DNA from: Lepus europaeus
Taxonomy: Eukaryota; Chordata; Mammalia; Lagomorpha; Leporidae
Reading direction: 5' to 3'
Length of the DNA stretch: 64,000 bases
Assembly: GCF_033115175.1 (NCBI RefSeq)
Contig: NC_084827.1
Coordinates: forward strand, 176,453,401-176,517,400
Under the pieces are notes generated by a model that saw only the letters and a program-made list of their open reading frames with translations, did no database searches and was not told the origin of the DNA. Below are positions 53,443 through 63,290 of this stretch, piece after piece; positions within the stretch are counted from its first letter, which is position 1; every line of letters begins with the position of its first letter. Both the position numbers and the translations under genes were made by a program.

Positions 53443-54060
53443 GTTGTATTCCCTCCCTGCCCCCGTGAATTCCTTGCTAATTGCAACTTCAGAAGCAAAG
53501 GTGAAAATGAAGGATTTTTGCTAATTCCTACCTGGAAACTACTTTAGAAGGACGTTATGGAACCTAGCAGGTTTTCAGTGGCAGAGATTAAAAGTTTGTG
53601 TGAGCCTTACAGTCTTAACTAATTTGTTTTTAGATTATGGTGTTTTTATGTTAAACACTGAGAACTTACAGAATTATGTATGCAAAATATGTGTAAGGTA
53701 TACATAGTAACAGGACCAACCAAAACTGGTGTTGAGGCTTAATTCTCCAATGGAACAGTATTGAGGTAGCGGGGCCTTTAAGAGGGGTTAATGCTTTTCT
53801 GGAGGGATGTTTGCAGTCTACAAGGACATTCCAGTCTTACGGGAAGTCCAGAGACAGCCAGCTGTTACAAGCAGGCCTGACAGCCCTGCGGACTCTCTGC
53901 TGCACACACTCCTGGTCCCTCCAGTGTGTGCTCCTGTGGTGGTGTCATCCGCTGTGTTGTGAGGCACAAGAGGCCGCCAGCTATGGTCACTTGAATTTGG
54001 ACTCCAAGCTAATTGTGAGCCTGATAAATGTCTTTTCTTTGTACATTACCCATCCTTAGG
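53443..54060. other. Unique sequence, nothing recognised
   Basis: About 600 bases without a repeat or exon that I can name. Confidence 0.5.
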
Positions 54061-54335
54061 TATTTTTGTTTCAGTAACACATGACATTTTACTGTGCACT
54101 GTTGTGCAACCACCACCTCTCTCTGGTTCCAAAACATTTTCATCACCACAAAAGAAAACCCTGTACCTGTTAATTAGTTGCCTGATCAAATCAGGGAGTT
54201 AGTTTTTCCATTTCCTTTTCTTTTCGTTTGGAATCTACTAGCTTCTCTCTTCCAATTATTTATAAGGTAAATGTAATTTATTATGAACTATAGTCACCTC
54301 ACTGTGCTGTGAAATGCCAGTACTTACTACTTCTG

Positions 54336-54374
54336 TTTTTTTTAAAAGATTTGTTTATTTGAAGGTAGAGAGGC

Positions 54375-54417
<43 letters not shown>

Positions 54418-54656
54418 GATAGAAAGCTTCCATCTGCTAATTTGCTCTTCAAATGGCCGCAATAGCTGGGAGCCTGGAATTCCATCTGGATCTCCCAGAG
54501 GCCCAAATAGTTGGGCCATCTTCCTGGGCTTTCCAAGGTGCTTTAGCAGGGAGCTGGATCAGAAGCAGAGCAGCTGATACTCAAACTGGTGCTCTGATAT
54601 GGGGAATACTGGAGTGAGAAGGGATGGTTTACCTGCCGCGCTGGAATGCTGGCCCC
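54336..54656 (-). repeat. CSINE with (GACA)n
   Basis: Minus-strand copy whose GA tract continues as five GACA units (about 54398-54418). The head ends GGAATGCTGGCCCC. Confidence 0.88.
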
Positions 54657-54743
54657 ATCTGTCTGTGTTAACCTGTTACCTGATGTCCCTCTATCCCCAG
54701 TTCCCCCATCTTTCCCAGCCTCTTTTCTAGGTCTAGGTTATTA

Positions 54744-55075
54744 AATTTTTTTTTTTTTAAAGATTGATTCGAGGGGCCACCATTGTGGTGTAGTGGGTAA
54801 AACTGCTGTCTGTGATATTAGCATCCTGTGGGCACCAGTTCATGTCGTGATCCAGCTTCTGATGTAGCTCCCTGCTAATGGCTTGAAAAAGCACTGGAAA
54901 ATGGCCCACGTGCTTGGGCTCCTGCCACCTGCATAGGAGACCTAGAAAAAGCTCCTGGCTCTTGGCTCTTGGCTTCAGCTGGCCTAGCCCCAGCCACTGC
55001 AGCCATCTGGGAAATGAACCAGCAGATGGAAGATCTCTCCCTTTTTCCCTGTGACTTTCAAATGAATAGTGACAG

Positions 55076-55127
<52 letters not shown>

Positions 55128-55395
55128 AGGGAGAGGGAGAGGGAGAGGTCTTCCATCTGCTGGTTCACTCCCCAAATGGCTGTAACAACTGGTGCTGGGC
55201 CAGGTGGAAGCCAAGAGCCAGGAACTCTATCCTGGTCTCCCACATGTGTGGCAAGGTCCCAAATACTTGGGCCATCTCCTGTCTTCCATGGTGTGTTAGC
55301 AGGGAGCTGGATTGGAAGTAGAGCAGCTGGAACTCTAGCTCTCCAATATGGGATGCCAGTGTCTCTAGCATGGCTTAACTCACTGTGCCACAGCT
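54744..55395 (-). repeat. CSINE (outer), split by a CSINE
   Basis: The minus-strand copy starts TTTAAAGATTGATTCG, is interrupted at about 54772, resumes at about 55067 with GTGACAGACACAGAGAGAG and ends TGTGCCACAGCTCC. Its GA tract includes GGGAGGGAGGGAGAGGGAG. Confidence 0.88.
54772..55066 (+). repeat. CSINE (inner)
   Basis: Plus-strand copy from AGGGGCCACCATTGTGGTG to GTGACTTTCAAATGAATAG, lying inside the outer minus-strand SINE. Confidence 0.88.
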
Positions 55396-55505
55396 CCATT
55401 TTTTTATTTTAAACTTGTGCATATGAGAGAGAACATGTTGTATTTATCTTTATGTGTCTGGCTTATTTCATTTAACATAATGACCTTCAGTTCTGTTCAT
55501 TTAGA

Positions 55506-56458
55506 AAACATTTTTTAAAAGTTACTTTAAATTTTAAATTAGATCTTAATATCTTATTAACTTTATTCCCAAGCATTTTGTGAGTTTGAGTACTATTTAA
55601 AATTGATCTTTTTTCTTATTAAATTTTAAAATTTATTATTGTTGGCTTATAGGTATGTTATTCATAATTTATTTCTTGATTTTGAATCTGCTCTTTCTGT
55701 TACTCTTGCTGAAATCTCACTCATCGTAATAATTTGAATATATCATTTTAGGTGTTTTAGAAAAGCAGCCATATTGTTTGTAAATGAGGAAAGCATAGTC
55801 TCGTTTCCAATATTTATTCTCCTTATTTCACTTTCTGATTATGTTGGCTAGGACCACGCTAGCACAGTTGTAAGTGGTATCTTGACTTAGCTTTAATGGG
55901 AATGCCAATAACATTATACTATTAAGTATGATATCTGCTGTTTCTCATAGATACATTTTTAAAAATTATGCAAGCTATGTGCTTTATTAATTTTTTAGAT
56001 GTTGTTTATACTAATTGGTGAAAAATTTTGTCATAATCTTTTAGGACATTTGTTGTCTACTTGCCCCTACACAGTAACTTGTTATTAATCTATTCTCTTA
56101 AGAATATACCTTGTTCGAGTGTAGATATAAATATGCTGTGAGGATTCAGTTTGCGAGTGCTTTATAGGATTTTTGCATCTACATTCTTAAGTGAGATTGG
56201 TCTATATTTTTTGTTTTTTAAATGTCTTTTCCTGTTTGGCTTTGTATGCTAGAATGTGGTTAGCTAGCAGCATGTTACTGAGTTTTTCCTCCCATTCTAT
56301 GTTTTGGAATAGTTCCTTAAACATGGGAGGCAAGACATCTGCCTTCACATTTGTTTGTGATATAGTATGTGTTCAGTACTTACATATTTTAAGTTTTGCA
56401 ATTAAGTCTATTAGTCTTTTTCATTGTTATATATTTTATGAAATATAATCACTATTTT
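55506..56458 (-). mobile_element. L1 ORF2 fragment (reverse transcriptase region), decayed
   Basis: Complemented L1 ORF2 signatures include TTAAGTATGATATCTGCTG, GAGGATTCAGTTTGCGAGTG, ATAGGATTTTTGCATCTACA and GATTGGTCTATATTTTTTG. Many stops and gaps make it non-functional. The weakly similar stretch 56761-57160 may be a continuation. Confidence 0.7.
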
Positions 56459-56459
56459 A

Positions 56460-56760
56460 AAAAAAGATTTTGTTTATTTGAAAGTCATCGTGAGAGAAAG
56501 AGGGAGAGATATCTTCCATTTGTTGGTTCACTCCTGGCCTGTAATGGCCAGGGCTGGGCTAGGTCAAAGCCAGAAGCTTCTTCCAGGTCTCCCACGTGGG
56601 TGGCAGGGTCCCAAGCACCTGGGCCATCCTCCGATGCTTTTCCCAGGCCATCACAGGGAGCTGGATCAGAAGTGGAACAGCCAGAACTTGAACCGGTGCC
56701 CATATGGGATGCTGGCATTGGAGGTGGCAGCTTTATTGGCTACACCACAATGCTGGCCCC
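56460..56760 (-). repeat. CSINE
   Basis: Minus-strand copy from AAAGATTTTGTTTATTTGAA to CACCACAATGCTGGCCCCC, inserted in L1-like sequence. Confidence 0.9.
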
Positions 56761-57202
56761 CATAGTTGCTTCTTTGTCAAGTTTGGTGTGAAGTAGGTAA
56801 AGGATAAAGATGTAGTTTATTTCTTTCCTATATATAGTTAGTTGACCATTGTTTAGTACCATTTAGTGAGAAATTTTTTTCCATTGAACTGAAGTGCCAT
56901 TTTATCATACTCTAAATATAAATTCACATTTTTTTCTTAGCTTTTTATTCAGGCTTCTTTCAATGACAATCATTGGTAAACTCATTTGAAAACTAAATTG
57001 AAAGACAAGTAGTTTTTTTAATCAAACTTTCTGACTTTAATCTGTTTTTATTTATCAGGCTCTACTTAAGACTTTTCATCATGGATGTTTAGACTCTTCT
57101 GGTTTTCTTGGAATGTTGTTTGAGATATTGGAAAGGAATTCTTGCTGAATGTCATTTGTCTGCTTGTAGTGCTGTGTTAGTTGCCAGGGCTGCTGTACCT
57201 AA

Positions 57203-57498
57203 GTGTAGTCTTCCTTTAGTATCTATGTGGGGTGGGTTCCTGGACCCCCCATGAATGCCGCTTATATACAGTGGCCCACTATTTGCTTATAATTACACAC
57301 ATCCTGCTGTATACTTTACATCATCTCTAGATTACTTGTAATACCTTCCGTGATGTAAGTTCCGTGTAAATGGTTGTGCTTCTCTGTTGAGGGAAGTCTG
57401 TGTGCTCAGTACAGATGCTGGCTTATTTCCTGAACATGTTCTGTCCACAGGTGGTTGAATCTGTGACATGGACCCCATGGTTATGGGGGCCCCTCTCT
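57203..57498. mobile_element. MER2 (Tigger-related) DNA transposon inside the MaLR LTR
   Basis: GGGTTCCTGGACCCCCCATG, TTATATACAGTGGCCCACTA, CATCATCTCTAGATTACTTG and CACAGGTGGTTGAATCTGTG match MER2 in order along its length. It is a non-autonomous element with no transposase. Confidence 0.78.
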
Positions 57499-57596
57499 AC
57501 CACAGACCAGATGTCTCAGGCAACAGAAACTTGGTGTCTCACAGTCCTGGAGGCTGGAAGTCTGGTATCAAGGTGTCGGCATGGTGGACTCCTGCT

Positions 57597-57936
57597 TTTT
57601 TTTTTTTTTTATATATTTAGTTATTTATTTGACAGGCAGAGTTACAGAGGGAGAAGAGTGGGAGAGGGAGAGGGAGAGAGAGAGGGGGCATTGATTGTCC
57701 ATCTGCTGATTGACTCCCCAGATGGTCACAACAGTCAGGTCTGGGCCAGGTTAGGCCAAAGCCAGGAGCCAAGAGCTTCATCTGGGTCTCCCATGTGGGT
57801 GGCAGGGGCCCAGATACTTGGGCCATCTTCCACTGTTTCTTCCAGGCCATTAGCATGGGAAGTGGAGCGGCTGGCCCATGTGTGGGATGCCGGAATTGCA
57901 GGCTTTGGATTTGCCTGCTTCACCACACTGCCTGCC
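57597..57936 (-). repeat. CSINE inside the MaLR LTR
   Basis: Minus-strand copy from a T-run and TTTAGTTATTTATTTGACAG to TTCACCACACTGCCTGCCC. Confidence 0.9.
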
Positions 57937-58189
57937 CTGAAGGCTGTGACGAGAGCCTCTTCCATGTCTCCCCTAGCCTCTGCTGGTTGGTGGACTCTTT
58001 GGCATTTTTTAACTTGTAGATGCATTATCTTGATCTCTACCCTCATTTGCAGATGACATTGCCTTTCTTTGTGTCTGTATCCGTATTCTCTCTTTTTATA
58101 AGGACATCAATCATACTAGAACAGGTACCTGCCCTACCCCAGACTTTATCTTAACTAATTATATCTGCAACAACCCTGTTTCTTCCTTC

Positions 58190-58424
58190 CCTTCCAGATG
58201 ACCACAACAGCCAGGGCTGAGCCAGGCTAAAGCCAGGAACAGGAGCTTCTTCTGGGTCTCCTACATGGGGCCCAAACACTTAGGGCATCTTGTGCTGCGT
58301 TTCCCAGGCTGCTAGCATGGGGCTAGATCGGAAGTGGAGTCGCTGGAACATTAACTGGCATCCCTGTGAAAGCCGGCATTGCGGTCTCCTCGGATAACGA
58401 GCTACACCACAACGCTGGCCCCAG
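58190..58424 (-). repeat. CSINE lacking its tail part
   Basis: The minus-strand copy begins abruptly at CCAGATGACCACAACAGCC with no GA tract or T-run, and runs to the head CACAACGCTGGCCCC. The 3' part was lost. Confidence 0.85.
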
Positions 58425-58662
58425 CCCTGGTTCTTATTAAGGTCACATTCTGAATTACTTTGAGATTTAGACTTTAGCCTATGAATTTTTGGGAGTGCAC
58501 AATTCAATCTGTGACAAATGACAGGTATTTTTCACTGGTTTTTGTCTTTGGTCAGAGTGTAGTCAGTTCCATTATTTTGTTTCCTGATGCTGATTTCCTG
58601 CTTGTTTATGCTTTCATTCCTTTTTTTTTTTTAAATTTATTTATTTATTTGAAAGGCTGAGT

Positions 58663-58975
58663 ATAGCCAGTGTTGTGATATAGCTGGTGGAGCTGCGCCT
58701 GCAATGCTGGCATCCCATATGGGCACTGGTTCAAGTCTCAGCTGCTCTATTTCTGATCCAGCTCCCTGCTGATGGCCTGGGATAAGCAGTGGAAAATGGC
58801 CCAAGTGTTTGGGCCCTGCCAGCCACATGTAGATCTGGATAAAACTCTTGGCTCCTGACTTTGGCCTGGCCCAGTGCTGTTTATTGTAACCATCTGGGGA
58901 GTGAACCAGCAGATGGAAGATCCCTCTCTGTCCCTCCCTCTCAAAATAAATCTTTAAAAAAAAAATCTTAAAAAA
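58663..58975 (+). repeat. CSINE (inner)
   Basis: Plus-strand copy from TATAGCCAGTGTTGTGATAT to AATAAATCTTTAAAAAAAAAATC, lying just after GAAAGGCTGAG of the outer SINE. Confidence 0.88.
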
Positions 58976-59038
58976 AAGAGTGACAGAGAGAGGGGGAAGG
59001 GTGGAAGGAAAGGAGAATGAAAGTGAGAGAGAGAGAGA

Positions 59039-59060
59039 GTGTGTGTGTGTGTCTGTGTCA

Positions 59061-59095
<35 letters not shown>

Positions 59096-59128
59096 CGAGC
59101 GAGTGAGCGCGCGCGCGTGCGCGAGAGA
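59039..59128. repeat. Alternating purine-pyrimidine tract (GT)n-(GA)n-(GC)n
   Basis: Two GT runs (59039-59056 and 59061-59082), then GAGAGAGA, GAGCGAGCGAGTGAG and GCGCGCGCGTGCGCG (to about 59122) occupy the place of the usual GA tract in a SINE. The GT and GC runs can adopt Z-DNA. Confidence 0.85.
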
Positions 59129-59399
59129 GAGCGCTATCTTCCATCTGTTGGTTACTTCTCCAAATGGCTACAATGACTGGAGTTGGGCCAGGCTGAAGCC
59201 AAGAGCCTGGAACAACATTTGGGTGTCCCTTGTGGGTGGCAGGGGCCCAGGTACTTGAGCCATTTTCTACTGCCTTCCTAGGCACATTATCAGGGAGCTG
59301 GATTGGAAGTGTAGCAGCAGGAATTTGGGCAGTCTGATGTGGGGTGCTGGTATTGTAAGTGGCTACTTAACCTGCTGTGCTGCAAGGCTGGCCCCCAAG

Positions 59400-59545
59400 T
59401 TTTCATTATTCAGCAAAGATTCATTGAATTTTGCCATGTGCCACTCCTGTTCTCACCACTTTGACAAGGTTCCTGTCCTCATGGAGCGTAGAAGGAGGAG
59501 ATGGGGAGAAGATGCAAGTATACAAATAAATGGCCAAACGTTATT
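59400..59545 (+). repeat. L2-like fragment
   Basis: TTATTCAGCAAAGATTCATTG, CATGTGCCACTCCTGTTCTC, TTCCTGTCCTCATGGAGC and ACAAATAAATGG keep the order of the L2 3' end. Confidence 0.65.
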
Positions 59546-59664
59546 TTAGGTCATAAGTACAATGTAAGAACTATGAACGAAATAGAACAATTTGCTGGAG
59601 TAGGAACATACTAATAGACAGTCATAGATCAGAGTTTCCTAACTTCAGCACAGTTGACATTTTA

Positions 59665-59958
59665 TTTTTTAAAAATTTTTATTTATTTGAGAGGTAGAGT
59701 TACAGAAAGAGGGAGAGATAGAGAGAAAGGTTTTCTATCTTCTGGTTCACTGGAGCTGGGTTGATCCGAAGCCAGGAGCTTCTTCCGGATCTCCAACATG
59801 TGCAGGGACCCAAGGACTTGGGCCATCTTCTACTGCTTTCCCAGGCCATAGCAGAGAGCTGGATCGAAAGAGGAGCAGCCAGGATATGAACCAGCACCCC
59901 TATGGGATGCCGGCGCTGCAGACAGAGGCTTAGGCCACTAAGCTACAATGCTGGCTCC
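59665..59958 (-). repeat. CSINE, first insertion in MER20
   Basis: Minus-strand copy, shortened around TTCACTGGAGCTGGGTTG. It is flanked by cagttgacatttta (59651-59664) and cactattgatattta (59959-59973). Confidence 0.9.
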
Positions 59959-59973
59959 CACTATTGATATTTA

Positions 59974-60273
59974 AAAAATTTTACTTTTAGTTCATATGAA
60001 AGAGAGAGAGAATATGAATGAATATCTTCCATCTGCGGGTTCACTCTCCACATGCCCCAACAGCCAGGCATGAGGCAAACTGAAGCCAACCAGCCTGGAA
60101 CTCCATCTCGGTTTCCCAGATATCAGGGACTCAAAACACTCGAGTGCCTGCTGCCTGCTGCCTCCCAGAATGCTTCAGCGGGAAGCTGGATTGGAAGTGG
60201 TGTAAGCAGGCTCTGGTGTAGGATGTGGGTGTCCCAAGCAGTGGCTTAACCCACTGCAGTACAACGCCTGCCC
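59974..60273 (-). repeat. CSINE, second insertion at the same site
   Basis: Older-type minus-strand copy ending AGTACAACGCCTGCCC, flanked by cactattgatattta (59959-59973) and cactgttgacgtttta (60274-60289). Confidence 0.88.
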
Positions 60274-60476
60274 CACTGTTGACGTTTTAGAAGGGACGGT
60301 TGTTTGCTGGGGGAAAGGGCTGTCCGTAGGAAGTTTAGCAGCATCCCTGGTCTTTACCCTTTAGATGCTGTCGTGCCCTCCCCTCTGTGACAGCCAGATG
60401 TTTCTTCTGACATTGCCAGATGTCCTGGAGTGGGGGTGGGGGAGCAAAATTGCCCCAGCTGAAAACCATGAGTTTT

Positions 60477-61134
60477 TTTTTTTTTTTGGTTGCATTATCA
60501 GGGAAGGCTTCCTTTTGGTGACCTTGCAGAGAGAAAATTTCTTTCTGTTAATTTAATAGAACACTGTGGTTCTGTTCTTTCCATTTGTTTATCCAACTGG
60601 ATCTCTTCCATGAGAAGTCGAGACTACAGAAAGAATTAGATGTATTTAGACATGAGAGCATCCCCTCTTGTTTCATAAATGGTGACATTGAGATTACCTG
60701 AGGTGACAATGCCAAAGCTGGGTGTTGTGGAGTCCTTACACCAGGGTCCTTGCAAGTTTGGCTGAGAGGGCTTGGAAGGACGTCTCCTGGAAGTGTGCTT
60801 CTATGGAAGGTTCAGTCCTGGACTCTCAGTGTAGTCTTGCAATATTTAATGAGAGAGAGAGAGACAGACAGACATAGATTCTAGGGCCTTCCAGAGCCTG
60901 TTTCAGTAGTCTGTGGTGAGGCTTGGGACTTGAATTTTGAACATGCTCTGGATACAGCTACAGGTCTGTGTGTTAGTGGCCCTGTCACACACTGACTCGA
61001 GGGTTGTATAAGTCTTTGGGATCTTGGTTTCCAGGCTGCTTCTCTTCTCCATTCTTTTCTCCTACTGTCGTTTTTACTTGTTTTAAGGTCCAAATATGCT
61101 ATCTTTTCCCAGTGTCACCTGTCACAAGAAAAAT
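60477..61134. other. Unique sequence, nothing recognised
   Basis: A T-run at 60474-60487 and a short GACA/GA run at about 60850-60870 are the only simple features. Confidence 0.5.
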
Positions 61135-61432
61135 CATTTATAATTTATTTATCCAAGGGGCAGAAAAACAGATAAGGCGCTCCTACCCACTGGTTAACTC
61201 CCCAGATGCCCACCGTGGCCAGGACTGGGTCAAGCTGAAGCCAGGAGCTCAGTTCAGGTCTTCCACATGGGAGGCAGGAACCCAGTTACTTGAGCCATTA
61301 CTGCTGCTTCCCAGGGTCCGCATTGCAGAGCTAGAATCCGGAGCTGGAGCTGGCATCACACTGCGGCTCGCTGATGGGGCACACGGCAGTCCTAACCAGC
61401 GTTTTAACTCCAGGCCAGATGCCTGCCCCAGG
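61135..61432 (-). repeat. Old diverged CSINE
   Basis: ATTTATTTATCCAAGGGGCAG, GGACTGGGTCAAGCTGAAGCC, GAGGCAGGAACCCAGTTACT and the head GATGCCTGCCCC mark an old minus-strand copy; the GA tract has decayed. Confidence 0.8.
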
Positions 61433-61870
61433 AAGTCTTTTAAGTCTTGATTGTGCCAGCTGTGAGACAACTGCGGCATCCCCAATTGCAGTTATGTTAG
61501 TCATTGCAGTGTTTCCACTGTTACACTGAGAAATTCTACAGAGTGATCAGTTTCTCAGAGAAAAGAAGTGAGCACTGGGGACATTTGTGGTCACGGGAAG
61601 TCCTCTGGCGCAGCTTCCCTGTTCCTGGGGGCGGGCCACACCCAGGTGCTGGTGACTAGAATGTGGCTGACCCTGCAGGAGCAGGTTCTAGGAAAGGAGA
61701 GTGGGTGTTCTTAAACTGTGTGAAATCTTCGCTTAGCATCTCTCCTTTCAACACATTGGACGAAATAGATTGTGGAAAAGGCACGGTCATTTTTATTGAC
61801 AAATCTAAATAGAACCCATTATTGTATCATTGACTGGAGTTAAAGATTTCCATTTTTGTGTATGTGTGTC

Positions 61871-61875
<5 letters not shown>
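61433..61875. other. Unique sequence, nothing recognised
   Basis: No exon or repeat recognised in this gap of about 440 bases. Confidence 0.5.
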
Positions 61876-61903
<28 letters not shown>

Positions 61904-61905
61904 TT
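61876..61905 (+). repeat. (TTA)n microsatellite
   Basis: About nine TTA units that continue into TTTTTTATT repeats at the T-rich end of a young SINE. Confidence 0.88.
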
Positions 61906-61921
61906 TTATTTTTTATTTTTT

Positions 61922-62138
61922 GACAGGCAGAGTGGACAGAGAGAGATAGAGAGAAAGGTCTTCCTTTTGCCGTTGGTTCACCCTCCAATGGCCGCCGCGG
62001 TAGCGCGCTGCGGCCAGCGCACTGCGCTGATCCGATGGCAGGAGCCAGGTACTTATCCTGGTCTCCCATGGGGTGCAGGGCCCAAGCACTTGGGCCATCC
62101 TCCATTGCACTCCCTGGCCACAGCAGAGAGCGCCGGCC
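61922..62138 (-). repeat. Young CSINE with a large internal deletion
   Basis: The minus-strand copy is normal from GACAGGCAGAGTGGACAG to CCACAGCAGAGAG (62130). It then jumps to CGCCGGCC, dropping about 104 bases of the head region. Bases 61922-62130 pair with 62275-62487 in inverted orientation, and no clear target-site duplication is present. Confidence 0.9.
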
Positions 62139-62162
62139 AACTTTTTTAAAGATTTATTTTTT

Positions 62163-62494
62163 GGCCGGCGCCGCGGCTCACTAGGCTAATCCTCCGCCTT
62201 GTGGCGCCGGCACACCGGGTTCTAGTCCCGGTCGGGGCACTGATCCTGTCCCGGATGCCCCTCTTCCAGGCCAGCTCTCTGCTGTGGCCAGGGAGTGCAA
62301 TGGAGGATGGCCCAAGTGCTTGGGCCCTGCACCCCATGGGAGACCAGGATAAGTACCTGGCTCCTGCCATCGGATCAGCGCAGTGCGCTGGCCGCAGCGC
62401 GCTACCGCGGCGGCCATTGGAGGGTGAACCAACGGCAAAAGGAAGACCTTTCTCTCTGTCTCTCTCTCACTGTCCACTCTGCCTGTCAAAAAAA
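62163..62494 (+). repeat. Young CSINE (inner), full length
   Basis: Plus-strand copy with head GGCCGGCGCCGCGGCTCAC and poly(A) tail. The target duplication aaagatttatttttt (about 62148-62162 and 62495-62511) shows a recent insertion into the outer SINE. Confidence 0.94.
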
Positions 62495-62659
62495 AAAAAA
62501 AAAAGATTTATTTTTTTATTTATTTGAAAGAGTTAGAGAGAGAGAGAGAGAGAGAGGTCTTCCATCTGTTAGTTCATTCTGCAAATGGCCACAGCAGCTG
62601 GAGCTGAGCAGATCCAAAGCCAGGAGCCAAGAGCTTCTTTCTGGGTCTCCCATGTGGGT

Positions 62660-62702
62660 GGGAAAGCAGTAGAAGATGGCCCAAGTCCTTGGGCCCCTGC
62701 AC
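62660..62702 (+). other. Microinversion inside a CSINE
   Basis: GGGAAAGCAGTAGAAGATGG through CTTGGGCCCCTGCAC is the exact complement of what a minus-strand CSINE should show at this place. The surrounding SINE is in minus orientation on the left and missing on the right. Confidence 0.8.
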
Positions 62703-62859
62703 TCAGGCACAGCACTGAGTTAAATTCTCAGACGAAATATCATGGTGTTGGCCTGCAGATGAAGAGTAGCAAGAACAAATGAAACATCTATTTAGATACA
62801 ATCACAAGAATTAGCTCTTTCTAGAAAGTAGGATTACAGGAGATTTCAAGCACACAATT

Positions 62860-63290
62860 TAGCAAATATTTTTTGTTTCTTACAAGAAACAAAAAATTTA
62901 TTTTTAAAATTTTATTTAAGTTTCATGCATTTCACATACACAGATTTAGGGACAGAGTGATACTTTCCACGCTACCCTCCTTCCTGCCCACACTCCAACC
63001 CTTCTTCCTCCTCCCCCTCCCATCCCCACTCTTAAGTTTTATAAAGATCTACTTTCAGTTTACTTAATGTTTGTAAAGTTAACCCTACACTAAACAAAAG
63101 AGTTCAACAAATAGTATGAAGACATAAAACTGTTCCTCAGCAGAAGAGACGAGGGCTGCAAACAGTCATCAAACTTCAGAATGTCCATTTCATTCCAATA
63201 CATTACACTTCAGGTACTCTACTAGGTATTAGGTAAAACATATGGTGTCTGTCTGAGTATGAATTACTTTAAGATAAAATGATACATATA
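62860..63290 (-). mobile_element. Rabbit-type L1 3'UTR fragment
   Basis: TTTCATGCATTTCACATACAC, GATTTAGGGACAGAGTGATAC, CTCCAACCCTTCTTCCTCCT, AAAGATCTACTTTCAGTTTAC and GAGTTCAACAAATAGTATG are the complement of the rabbit L1 3'UTR with its pyrimidine-rich run. The element may continue past the fold-back SINE at 63488-63560. No ORF. Confidence 0.8.

Larger units (their letters stand above)
54065..55505 (-). mobile_element. Old L1 3' fragment, split by SINEs
   Basis: Three pieces read as complemented L1 3' sequence: 54065-54335 (CACTGTTGTGCAACCACCAC), 54657-54743, and 55396-55505 (GTGTCTGGCTTATTTCATTT then AACATAATGACCTTCAG). Confidence 0.7.
57165..58520 (-). mobile_element. MaLR-type LTR split by MER2 and two CSINEs
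   Basis: The complemented LTR can be followed in four pieces. They are 57165-57202 (GTTAGTTGCCAGGGCTGCTG), 57499-57596 (AACAGAAACTTGGTG, CACAGTCCTGGAGGCTGGAA), 57937-58189 (CCTCATTTGCAGATGACATT, TATAAGGACATCAATC) and 58425-58520 (TGGGAGTGCACAATTCAATC). It resembles MST/MLT LTRs and has no open frame. Confidence 0.7.
58621..59396 (-). repeat. CSINE (outer), split by a CSINE
   Basis: The minus-strand copy starts AAATTTATTTATTTATTTGA, breaks at about 58663, and resumes at about 58978 with GAGTGACAGAGAGAGGG. It carries the GT/GC-rich tract at 59039-59128 and ends GCAAGGCTGGCCCCC. Confidence 0.9.
59631..60476 (-). mobile_element. MER20 (hAT) element split by two CSINEs
   Basis: The left part (CAGAGTTTCCTAACTTCAGC, then ACAGTTGACATTTT) and right part (60274-60476: TTTAGCAGCATCCCTGGTC, GACATTGCCAGATGTCC, GCAAAATTGCCCCAGCTG) together give a nearly complete complemented MER20. 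It is non-autonomous. Confidence 0.85.
62139..62715 (-). repeat. CSINE (outer), split by a young CSINE and rearranged
   Basis: Starts AACTTTTTTAAAGATTTATT, resumes at 62495 with AAAGATTTATTTTTTTATTT and proceeds normally to CTCCCATGTGGGTG. The next 43 bases are inverted and the remaining head is missing. Confidence 0.85.
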
